From contig BTRK01000005.1 of NCBI GenBank assembly GCA_036245805.1, positions 45,619,216 to 45,683,215 on the forward strand: a stretch of DNA of 64,000 nucleotides, in the 5' to 3' direction. The stretch comes from Pristionchus mayeri. Lineage: Eukaryota > Nematoda > Chromadorea > Rhabditida > Neodiplogasteridae. Position 1 is the first letter of the stretch; each line of letters starts with the position of its first letter. Shown piece after piece: positions 34,047-44,154 of the stretch. Made by a program: the position numbers and the translations under genes. The notes beneath the pieces are model-generated. The model did not search any database. It had not been told where the DNA came from and saw only the letters and a program-made list of their open reading frames with translations.

Positions 34047-34952
34047 AGTTAGGAAATGCATTCCTAGTTCGGAAATGCGGGTAGTTGTTCATTTATCGCT
34101 TTCAATCGACATGAATAATGCCGATAAAGTGTGGAAAATATTTAACCGCTGTGCGGACTACTCACTCGGAATTGCGCAGCATTTGGTAGCCGCTAAGGCT
34201 AAGTCTCTGGAAATTGAATAGCTCCAATAGTGCCGATACATAATCGAGCAAATACCATGATGCCACCACGACTTCTCCAACATTTTCGCCGATGCAATTT
34301 CGGAGGAACTTTATCTCCTCCTTACTCGGTTTCAGCATTTGATAGTTCTGAATTATTTTATAATTATTACAGGAAATTTTCCAGAGAAATTAATATGAAC
34401 AAATGAAAAAAAATGATACCACGCGTACGCTTCGGTCGTTTTCAGCACTTTGGCTTCTTCTAAAGTGGACGCTTAAATTCTTGCTATTCGCATTGATAAG
34501 CTTATAGCGCAAATCGAACAGCGGATTCATAGGAGTTGGAAAATCAATATAAAGTGAGCATTTCTCATTGCTAGCTGCCTGAAAAATATGCACACACATG
34601 TAATTTCATCGAACGAGATGTCTGAAATAGTATTTACATTTTTGAGAATTTGTATAATGTGTTTCACGTGCGCTAAATAGCTCACGAAAAAAGAATCGTA
34701 ATGATTATGGCTCATTTCGTTGTATTAACAAAAAAATAACACATAATATGCTGAATCAGTTATCGATTAAACTTTACTCACAAGTTGTAGATATACGAGC
34801 GATTCGGGCAGTTCCTCGAATATCGGCCATAACAGCTCGCGAGGTAATTGCTCGATTGGAGAAAGGTCAAGATTTTGAGCATTAGGATCAGTAGTTGATA
34901 CCCCTCTCGTTGCTCTGTGAGATCGATTTCGCGAGGAGTGACTGGAGCCCAT

Positions 34953-36246
34953 GACTGAATAGGATATGCGAGAATTATTCACGTTCTAATGACAAGAATT
35001 AGTTAGTAACTAATTAGCATGCGGTACAGAATGATCTATCCCAGCATGTTTGTCACAGCCAAATTTTCCCGCTCGATTGGGGTAATGATTGACATTGCCC
35101 TCTGGGAAGTCGTAGATATGCAAAAATGCGAGGGAATATCATCATTAGCCCATCGAGAGAGTATATGGAAGTATATGAGAGTATATGGTGATGTAAGATG
35201 TTAATACTCTACGGAGATAATTCGATCGTAGTCCATGCATGCACTTCAACTTTTCTGCCACTACATCATAAAACAAGTGCTGTTTCGTACACATAACACC
35301 ATTTTTGAAATAGATGCACGTTTGTCAACAGTCAACTAGCATAAAAATTTGGAATAACACCAATACACAACATTATTAAGAGATATGATAACATCATAAA
35401 ACGTTTAGAACTTGACAGGGCCGATCTCGTCTTCTCTCGATGCGTGAATCACTCGCAACTAGGGTTCTCTTGATGGAATTGATTCCGGAATTCCATTCTT
35501 TATTAGAATTTCAATAATATACGATTTTTCATCCCGATCATTTTAATCGAGGATCGGTCTGAACAAAAAATCAGTATTTTCGACTGAGTTTCATCGATAA
35601 ATGACCTCCCTTGTTAATGGAATTCCAATTACTTTTCAATTCCATCAAGGGAACCCTACTCGCAACGTCCTTGAAACATTACCGGACACTGTAATGGGTT
35701 ATAATACCGCACCATACATCTTACAGGAAGAATCAAGAGGCCGTGTTATCCTATCTCGACCTCTATACGGAAGAGAGGAACACTGGGAGAGATAAAGATC
35801 TATCGGCTCTCGCCGATACATCTTGGGGTCACGGTCAGCCATATCTCTAAAAGTGGCGGGAAAACAGGGATATGCCAACTGTACTACTCTAACTACACAT
35901 ATTACTCTCCCTACATATCCATCCAATTCTTGATCATTTTAGATTTTAGATCGTACTTCGGGCGCAATTGAAAAATTTAACAGTCGTACAATAATAGAAC
36001 AATAATCAGGCCAGTCGTCTGAATTTTACAGTAGCCAAGTGGTTGCAAGCTTCCCGCGCACACGTTCTAATATCGTAGTTCTCTCTCTTTCTCTGCCCTT
36101 TCTTTCTCCCCTCACTCCTTGTAGAACGCCGTGTGACTCGTTACTTCACTCTCTCGCTCTCTCTCGACCGTGAATTCATAAAATAAACGATCGTGGCATC
36201 GCGGTATATTTTGCGTGCATTTGCAGTTTATGATATAATTTAAGAA
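34953..36246. promoter_or_regulatory. Divergent promoter region between genes D and G
   Basis: Separates the starts of D (minus) and G (plus). A segment at 35061-35095 (TTTTCCCGCTCGATTGGGG) resembles the reverse complement of 13354-13386 upstream of gene E; in both cases it lies about 110-140 bp upstream of the start in the same orientation relative to the gene. The rest holds a hAT-type MITE. Confidence 0.45.
35460..35658. mobile_element. hAT-type MITE with 8-bp target duplication
   Basis: 199 bp flanked by CTCGCAAC at 35452-35459 and 35659-35666. Terminal inverted repeats begin TAGGGTTCTCTTGATGGAAT and extend about 30 bp. Eight-base duplication and TAGGG-type ends fit hAT elements. Confidence 0.85.
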
Positions 36247-38339
36247 ATGGGCGCCGCCCTTACATCTTGCATTCGACCGCAGTGGGCTGTGCAAGACGGC
36301 ACATCTGTGGTCCGTGAGTCTAAATCGCTAGACCTTTCACCACTCGAGAAATTGCCTCCTGAACTTCTCTGGCCGATCCTCGAGGAGGTTCCGGAATCGC
36401 TATTCGATCTTCGAATCGTGAGTCAAGTCTTGCATGATTTATAAATGAGCGTTATGCTAAGTCAGGGCATGTTTCGTAACAATTTTTAGACAATCGAGTT
36501 CATCCTGACTCCCATTCAGACTCTCTTTCGTTCTTTGAATAGCTAAATGTCGACCTCATTAGCTTGCCTGAAGAATATTATTTTTAAAAAATAATTAAGA
36601 TCTCACGTACGATGAAATCACAAGTGGAACAATTTGCCGTGCAAAAGCGTATTCCTTCTTTTGGAGCAACTCTGATGTTCAGTGAAAAGTTAACAATGAA
36701 CAAGGTATCAATTGTATACTATATGATATTATCTCAAGTTAATTTATCAGGCGACAAGCCCCGAGGACTGCCTCATGTCGATTTTTATCCCAACCCACAT
36801 GGCCAGCCTCTTCGAATTGCGCTACCATGTTCTTAGCGGGAAAGAAGGAAACAAACGAAGCCTGCACACTCCCTTCAAAGAAAATAAAAGTGGATTGATC
36901 TATAAGCCTAAAATAGGCGAACCAGTATGTTTGTGTTTCATATCTAATCTCTCAAGTAAATTATTGTTCCGCCCTATAGTACCTCAAAATATTAATATAG
37001 CTTATTTGTTTTGAACCTGAACAATATCTCAATCCCCCAGGTATATCAAATGACGAGGTATGGCCAAGAAGAGCTGAAGTTTCTGAAGAATTGCGTGGGA
37101 GAGTCCATTGAAGAAGTAATTGTCCATGGGTGGTCACTGATGAAATTTGTTTCCTCACTGATCGAGCATTTCAAGTTCGATAAAGTAAAAGCTTCAGGCT
37201 ACCAGATGGTTGCGAATTCGGGGTGAGCACTTTATTTTTCTCGATTTGAATTACAAAAAAATATATTATTGTGGTGTACAATCCGTAATGTTTGTAAATA
37301 TATTTGGTCCAAAATGTTGATAGGCAAAGCCATAATTGTTCATACACGTACAATGTAATTTAACAGCAAATATCTTCTCAAAATACTGCAAGATCACAAC
37401 GTGGAAGAATGATCAGTAAGCACCACAATCAGTTCGATTGCAGAGCCTGGTAAGTCATTCGGGGGTTCAAAATAAAAATGATGAAAGTTTTGAAATGAGT
37501 TTTGAAAGTTTTGAAATGAGTTACTCAAAATTTAAAAAAAAACATGAACGCCTCACGGAATGAATGTCTCGGTGGATTCAGTGGGAGAGGGATTAGAAGG
37601 AACATATCTGTATCATATTGATCGGAAGGGAGTGAGAGAAATGGATCAGCGGATAAGGGGGGAAAGGGGAGGAGGCAGTGTCATCCGATACAATAGGATG
37701 CTATATTCACGGGCGCTTCCCATTCTCAGTGTCTAAGTTTTCATATTATCAGTCGAATTGCTCATTTAAATATCGTCACTCGTTCGTTCGCTTCAAATCC
37801 ATCAAGCGAATGGCGAATACACTCCCGTAGACCATTTGATGTTCGGCGTCACAATGTACGAATGGGCGCCAGCAATTCTCGGGATGTTCGCGAACAAGCT
37901 CGACACCCTGCGACTAACAAATACCGAATATCCGCAATATCTGTCACGCAATGGAGTGAACGTACTTAAAAACGGGAGTTATAACTTGTCTTTTTAATTT
38001 TATTTGTTGTTGGTATTATCATAACATTTCGAGCAATTCATCACAAACATGCGCATTTATTATTTTAAAACATGTTTAGATGCTGCCTCAAATGGAAAAG
38101 AATATCTGGTTTTCGGCAACATGTGATACTACGGTCAACGAGTTCTCCAATCACGTCAACGGATTCCTAGTGGAAGGTAATATTTAGTGGATTTGATTTG
38201 AACAACTAATCAAATTGTTGTTGTCACAACAATACATATCTCTACTAATATTGAACATACAAATAAGTTTTCAGTTTTGGGCGATCGAACGAGAACTTTG
38301 AGAGTGATTCACGAATCAAGAGAAGAAGTGATCGGCTGA
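36247..38339 (+). pseudogene. Gene G: F-box-like family pseudogene with two stops
   Basis: Exons: 36247-36417 (MGAALTSC, F-box-like LPPELLWPIL), 36600-36704 (35 codons), 36751-36924 (58 codons), 37041-37222 (182 nt), 37367-37449 (83 nt), 37753-37973, 38080-38176 (97 nt) and 38275-38339 (TGA). Exon lengths and phases match intact family members. Two in-frame stops break it: TGA at 37410-37412 in exon 5 and TAA at 37767-37769 in exon 6. The exon 6 donor is GGGAGT, as in gene E, where other paralogues have GT. The N-terminal part up to exon 4 is undamaged, so a truncated F-box-like protein could still be made (inference). Confidence 0.85.
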
Positions 38340-39533
38340 ATGCTGACTAGAGTTCGAGAAATGATACCGCGCTCTCTTCATTATACACACTCTCTCGCCG
38401 ATCGACCGGTGTAGAGAGTGTGTAGAATGGGCGTGGTATCATTTCCTTTTTCGAGAATGGGCGTGGTATCATGTTTTTAAATTGTTAAAGTTTAAAACCA
38501 ATACGTATAAAGTGGACAATATTTATATTGCCCTAGTAGATCCTACCACCATAATATAAAACCAAAATATAAATTGTTCTCACACACCTCCACTGACTCG
38601 TGATACCTATGATAAATTATTTTTTGAACACGACTTGTGGCAGCTCTTGCGAACCAATATTCCATGGCGATCCAAAACACTGTTTCGGGCCTGCATCACA
38701 ACCTACCAGGTGAGAACATTTCCTCACTAGTCACGTATCGGCGCTTCAAAGGTGCCAGACTGAGGAAGTGTTTGCTCTTCTTCCCCTTATCATTACTCAT
38801 TTATTTCCTGAGGGCAGACCATTTTACGAGTGAGAGCAAGAGAAAGCGCTAGAGAGGATGAATCATGGAAGAAAGGAAAAAAAGAGTTTCTAAATTTAGC
38901 TTTCAGCTAAATCCTGATTTGTTAATGAAGTGCAGGAGTTCTAGGATTCAGTCTCGTCAACCTCTCCATCAGCTCGGGGAAATCGAATCGCTGAGTTAAA
39001 GTATACACACATGCGTTTGAGAAAATACATGTTTGAGACAAAAAATTTGCGGCAAGGAATCACAGTTCTCATACGACCTACTGAAATCAAAGCTGATCTT
39101 CTACACCTCACTTGGTCTTCCTTTATGACTCACTATGACACTCGCCGGATACGGCGCAGTCTCTTCACTTTTATGCTTCTTCCCACTGAATCAACTGTAT
39201 CTGCTATAAGAGGAGTCTGTCTCACCCAGACACCATTATCTCCACTCACTCCATCCTCGTGTATTACCCCTCCACCATCTTCCTTCTTGATCTTCTTGTC
39301 TTCCTGCTTAATGGTCTTGCTTTTTTTGTTCTTCTTAAATCGTGTTGTGCCTGCTCTCTCATCAGTTTAAGAAGTTCCATACGCCATTGTATCAATCCCC
39401 CAAATCTCCTTTTACTATTGATTTTGCATTCTTAGAGTGAGGAGTTTATATCCCTCTGCACAATGTTAATTATTATATTGCTTTGCGTCACGGAGAGATA
39501 AAATTAAAGTATATCTCAATTTTATAATCCAGC
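38340..39533. other. Gap with hairpin repeat and doubtful exons
   Basis: Contains the hairpin repeat 38353-38474. A plus-strand pair of possible exons (about 38638-38709 and 38937-38995) joins in frame but matches nothing I know. On the minus strand about 39135-39366 is open for 77 codons and rich in Lys and Asp; it could be an exon of an unseen gene or chance. Confidence 0.3.
38353..38474. repeat. Hairpin repeat (GATACCACG family)
   Basis: TTCGAGAAATGATACCGCGC, a stem ACACTCTCTCG with loop GATCGACCGG, then the complementary GGTGTAGAGAGTGTG and GCGTGGTATCATTTC twice. Relatives occur at 15119, 16934 and 40715. Confidence 0.75.
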
Positions 39534-41733
39534 ATGCACTCCCGCACCATCGCCTTCATTTCCTCCCTTCTCTTCCTTCCTTCTCTCGCCACCGACACCT
39601 GCTTCTCGTGCGCATCCCCTGAGCTCGAAGAAAATTGGGAGGTCACCAATCTCCCTCTCAAGCCGAAGGATCTCAAATTTACTGACAAGTACGAATATTT
39701 TCAAGATTTATCAATCTCTTGATCGTTGATCTTGCTAATCAAACAAGTCGATACTAAGCTACAATTACGGTTTATCAATATCTACTCAAATTTATCAATT
39801 CAGATGCAGCTCTGACACTGATGAGAGTCTGAGTGTGTCCTGCTCGCAAGGAGTTTGCTACGAAGCGATCATCCCTCTCAGTTAGTTTATCTTTTTCTTC
39901 CACCCACAGTTTTCCTTTAGAAGTACTACTAAATCCTCCAAAAAATCACTTGCCAATCAGTATTCACCCGCGAATACAGTCTCGAAGACATGGTGCATAT
40001 TTAACTTAACCTCGTTTAGATAAACGCGTTGCTTACGTTCGTGGTTGCTACGCGAACTTCATCGAGGAGACCAACTACACTCGAACTAATGTAAACCCTC
40101 CCGTGTGTGTCTATGGTCCCTACGGGAAGGATACGGTAGTGGACACGTCGAAGAACACCGAGGAGAAGGCCGCTTATGTGAGTGCGATCCGCCAACTGTT
40201 CCGATGTTTTGTTGACATAATGGCAACATTCGCCCATATTGCTGCTTCCGAGTGATCCTACACAAGGAGTAGACCTATACCTCATTCTATTGCATTCCGC
40301 CTCATGTTGCAAAATCAGGTGCTGACCCAACTAACATACCGTATTGCAGGCTGCCAATCGATGGTGCGTCAATGCAAACGATGAGGAGCTGTGTAATTCG
40401 GAGCTGAAGTACTCGGAGAGTCTCTACACCAGTCCCAGCACCTACTTCAAGAAGTGCAACAATCCCGGAGTGCCACTCGGTAAGCATCATTAGTAACGAG
40501 ATCTGAATGCATTACATACTGAATACTGTGGCGAAGTTTAATTATATTGGTTTATTTTCGTATCATTTTCGGGTAGGTTTCATGTACACAATATCGTCGA
40601 CTTGTGAACCAGTAATCGCTACTTCTCTCAGTCGAAATATAATCGAAATACTAAAAAAACTATCTACCCTATAATAGGGAATATAAGAAAAGGTACACAT
40701 ATCTACTCATTCTGCTCACACTATTACCGCTCCACCAGTCAAGAGTGTGTATAAAGAAGATAGCGTGGTATCGTTTCTCAATCTCTAATAATGAATGACA
40801 GTCTGATCTTCAGACCGACAGTGCATCGAATGCTCTCACTTCGGAGGCAGTGGAGACTGCAAACCCGACTCGACCACCTACTGCAGAGGACCCTACTGTG
40901 TGAAGTACGACGGGTACCTGAATGGTTAGTGTTCAAGTTGAAAATTTGGGAAGTCGAATCCTTATGCCACATAATTATGTATGATGAAATAGAGAGGTGA
41001 CCAGGGTCAACGAACTTGAATTTCGCGCTTTGATGTACTGGTTGTAATGCTGTACTCCCTTCCATTTTCGAAATTCGGTACACCTTCTCTTCATTTTCAC
41101 AATATTTTCCATTTTCAACCTTTTCATTGCGAGAGAATGTATGCAATAGTCAGACATCCACAACTCTTGAAGGGCGCCGCAGCGACTAATTGCTAATCTC
41201 ATGTACAAAATGCTCTTCCCAGGTGACGCGATGACTATTCGTACCTGTGCCCCCACCACGCCCTTCTCGGGTGATGAATGCGTGTGGATGGAGAGCACGT
41301 ATGACTACCAACTCTCCGGAGTCAAACTGCAACTGCCTTACAAGGTACGGTAGTCAGCTGTCATTGATCGAATTCTTCATTTTCAATACTCTTTCACTGA
41401 TCTATCGTGAATTGGTGTTTACTGAAGTGGCGATAATCCCAATTTCGGACTCTATTGAGCTTCCCCCCTTTCCTTAGAGTTCGGAATTCGGGTATCTACA
41501 CGCATTTCACACGCAATCAGGCCGATCAAGCGGTTTAGAGATTTTGCATAATGAAGGCACATTGAAGTTATATTTCCGAATTTGGAACTCTAATTGTCAC
41601 ATTTCAGGCGTGGCACTGCTACTGCACTGGCGACAAGTGCAATCCCTCATCTCGTGTCTCATCTTCCCTTCTTTTCTCCGTCGTTCTCCCTATCTTCCTC
41701 TCTCGATTCATCCCTTTTTTCTCTGTTGCATAA
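39534..41733 (+). CDS. Secreted or GPI-anchored protein with two ET/Ly6-like domains
   Basis: Seven exons: 39534-39688, 39804-39880, 40020-40177, 40350-40479, 40814-40924, 41223-41344 and 41608-41733, all with GT..AG introns and consistent phases. MHSRTIAFISSLLFLPSLA is a signal peptide. Two cysteine-rich units follow: CFSC...CSQGVCYEAI...RGCY...WCVN...EELCNS, then CIEC...CRGPYCVKY...RTCA...CYCTGDKCNPS. The pattern CxxC, VCY or YCVK, RxC and a final CN fits nematode ET modules, which belong to the uPAR/Ly6 three-finger group. The last 30 residues are hydrophobic (SSLLFSVVLPIFLS), as expected for a GPI signal. Likely an extracellular binding protein; partner unknown. AATAAA occurs about 80 bases after the stop codon at 41811-41816. 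Confidence 0.85.
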
Positions 41734-42119
41734 TCATAATTTTCATTCTCAATATACTACTCGTTACTGCTCTAATACATCCCTTTGTCGTGTACTTGCT
41801 ATGCCGTTGAAATAAATTGTCTCTCCTATCAATCTACAGTATCTGAAATTTGAGAATAAGTTCACAGTATCGTACAGCTGAGATGTCTAGAACTCGATTA
41901 CATCATCCAATTCAAAAGCGTGAAATAAGCGTGATTAATCAACGAAATGCAAAATGCATGACAAATAGGAAGTCGCGATGAAGATTATGCATAAAAAATG
42001 CGGTGGACTTCCTTAATATACTCATGCAGATGGACGAATTTTCCGTCGACAAACTACATCACGTTGAGAATAACGAATATTCACTAATGTATACAACGCA
42101 CTCTGATATAATCGAAATA

Positions 42120-43151
42120 GACTTGGCACCTGCCCAAAATTCGAATTCACCCTGACTTCACCAATAGGTCGGCCTACTCGAGGGAAACCGACGAGCATCG
42201 CCAGTTTTCCGATCCGCATTCGCGCGGTCGCGGGCGCGGCTTTGAAAAATTAACTACGGTAGCATCGATATCTGTATAACGAATCCTATCACTGCGGCGG
42301 TAGGGGCGCTGCATTCCTTGACAAATTCTAAGACTTTTTTACTTCCGGGAGTTTTTCGATCGGATTCCATCTAACGCCGGAAATCGAAAATATCCCTTTT
42401 ATTTCGGACATGAATGCATTTCCCCAGAAATTTTTCAAGAACTCCCACAAAAATTATTGTTGATAAATCTTCCGCTTGAGCCGATATATCTTTCAGTAGA
42501 AAGGCGCGAATTAAAATTTCCCGGAAGGAAGTTAAAATGAATTATGAATGCATTGTGGTGTAATTTTTTAGTTACTGTAAGTGAGTGCAAAAGTTGGACG
42601 ACTTTTCCTAATTGGTGTAGCATTGTATGAAATCGAATTTTAGGCTGTATTGCATCTATTGGGAAAAGTTGTCCAACATTTGCACTCACTTACAGTAACC
42701 CAAAAATTACACCATAATTCGTTTAAAATTCATTTTGACTTCCTTCCAGAAAATTTTAATTCGCGCTTTTCAACTGAAAGATGTATCGGCTCAAGCGGAA
42801 GCTATACCAACAATAATATTTCTGGGAGTTCTTGAAAAATTTCTGGGGAAATGCATTCATGTCCGAAATAAAAACGATATTTTCGATTTCCGGCGTTAGA
42901 TGGAATCCGATCGAAAAACTCCCTGAAGTAAAAAAGTCTTAGGATTTGTCAAGGAATGCAGCACCCCTACCGCCGCACTCATTGGGATCGATATACAAAT
43001 GTTCGATGGTTACGGTAGTTTATATCAAGATTCGCGCACTCGCGCGCGCGGACGCAAATCGAAAATCTGGCGATGCTCGTCGGTTACCCTCGTCGAGGCC
43101 GACCTATTGGTGAAGTCAGTATAAATTCGAATTTTTGACCAGTGCCAAGTC
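42120..43151. repeat. 1.03-kb fold-back element
   Basis: Almost a complete palindrome: left end GACTTGGCACCTGCCCAAAA, right end its complement, with the centre near 42630. Arms are about 85-90 percent alike. No coding capacity was found. Confidence 0.85.
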
Positions 43152-43522
43152 GCTGAAGGAATATGTTGATTTTCTCAAATAGTCTGTTATACAGGTATTG
43201 TAAATATGCAAATAAGCAATCCAAATCTGATGAACTTCAAAGCATTTAATGCTGGCCCTTGTCATTGATCGAATGGCAAACTCTATCCTACTCGGTCCTT
43301 GAATAATATAATAAAATATAACGTGTCATTCTCACACTTTTGGGGCAGTTATGGCATAATTTTTTGGGCAAATCTATTGATTGTCGCTGAAGAAGGCTAA
43401 AAATGTTTATATTTTTAGATTATGAAAGCAGACTAACGCTCCGGATGGTACTATTAAGCCCGTACTTATCGGATTCGATGCGGAAGCACTGAATTGTTTA
43501 ATATTAACTTTTGCAAGAAACA

Positions 43523-43966
43523 TCAAAATATGCCTCCGAGTGAAAGAAGATCAATGGCAGAAGGAGTAACATTGAACGAGGCATCTCTGACAGTGTACGT
43601 TAGAAAACAGAGGAGTGAAGCAAAGCCACTTAGGGTCTCCATGACAGTGGAGATGTAGGGTACGGTAGCTTCGAAAGAAAAACTCTTAATGCTACGTACT
43701 CTCTCTGGCCAGTCCGAGTTGTTAGAGAGCGTGTACATTGAAGAGAGACATTTCTTGCCAAGTGCATGGAAACGACTCTCTTCAAGACTAATGGTCCCTC
43801 GCCCGTCAGTCGGATGAGAGTGGTGAAGATAAACGAGAGCGTTGTAGGCATCTCTGGGAGTGCTCAAGTAGTCGAATGGATTGAAGACAGCAAATAAGCA
43901 AGGTAAACCAGTTAGTGTATCCAAGGTAGCCGAGAAATACCGAGAAAAAAAATGTAACTCTCTCAA
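43523..43966 (-). CDS. Hypothetical open frame, 147 aa
   Basis: A single open frame with ordinary amino-acid composition (NPFDYLSTPRDAYNALVYLH in the middle). I do not recognise the protein. It could be the last exon of a gene on the minus strand, part of an old transposon, or chance. No clear acceptor or upstream exon was found. Confidence 0.3.
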   Translation of the reverse strand: MRELHFFSRYFSATLDTLTGLPCLFAVFNPFDYLSTPRDAYNALVYLHHSHPTDGRGTISLEESRFHALGKKCLSSMYTLSNNSDWPERVRSIKSFSFEATVPYISTVMETLSGFASLLCFLTYTVRDASFNVTPSAIDLLSLGGIF

Positions 43967-44154
43967 CTATCATAACTATCCATCAACATACTCTAAAGAA
44001 TCCACATTTTAGTAGAACTATTTCAAACTAAGCAAGTGGCGTAAAAGGTTTTCAAGTAGCCCTGTTTATTCAATTATCATGAGTGTAAATTAACAATATT
44101 TCAAAAATGTATACATTTTGGTGCAAACATTTTGACAAAATGGACAGACACGAG

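Larger units (their letters stand above)
23967..34952 (-). pseudogene. Gene D: F-box-like family pseudogene stretched to 11 kb by insertions
   Basis: Exons: 34782-34952 (start MGSSHSS, F-box-like LPRELLWPIF), a truncated exon 2 ending near 34590 (acceptor at 34621), 34420-34578, 34166-34347 (182 nt), 27475-27557 (83 nt), exon 6 in two pieces 24949-25001 and 24537-24722, 24299-24395 (97 nt) and 23967-24076 (TAA). Lesions: exon 2 loses about two thirds with its intron, and exon 5 has an in-frame TGA at 27533-27535. Intron 4 (27.6-34.2 kb) carries the 4.7-kb Tc1-type transposon, a 19-bp tandem array and an RTE fragment. Intron 5 carries three stacked elements. Exon 6 has an intron absent from paralogues. 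The gene was clearly an F-box-like family member; now it is almost certainly non-functional. Confidence 0.82.
41734..44154. other. Region between ET/Ly6 gene and gene H
   Basis: Holds the fold-back 42120-43151 and one open frame at 43523-43966. The remainder is AT-rich and shows no recognised gene. Confidence 0.5.

Noticed and set aside
35601..35795. 64-codon frame near the hAT MITE as a gene
   Set aside because: It begins inside the MITE and has no splice sites or similarity.
37410..37412. TGA read as selenocysteine in gene G
   Set aside because: Aligned paralogues have Leu or other residues, a second stop (TAA) follows, and no SECIS-like context was seen.
39011..39370. 119-codon plus-strand frame rich in Pro, Ser and Leu upstream of the ET/Ly6 gene
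   Set aside because: Its composition mirrors an open, charged minus-strand stretch; neither strand has clear exon context.
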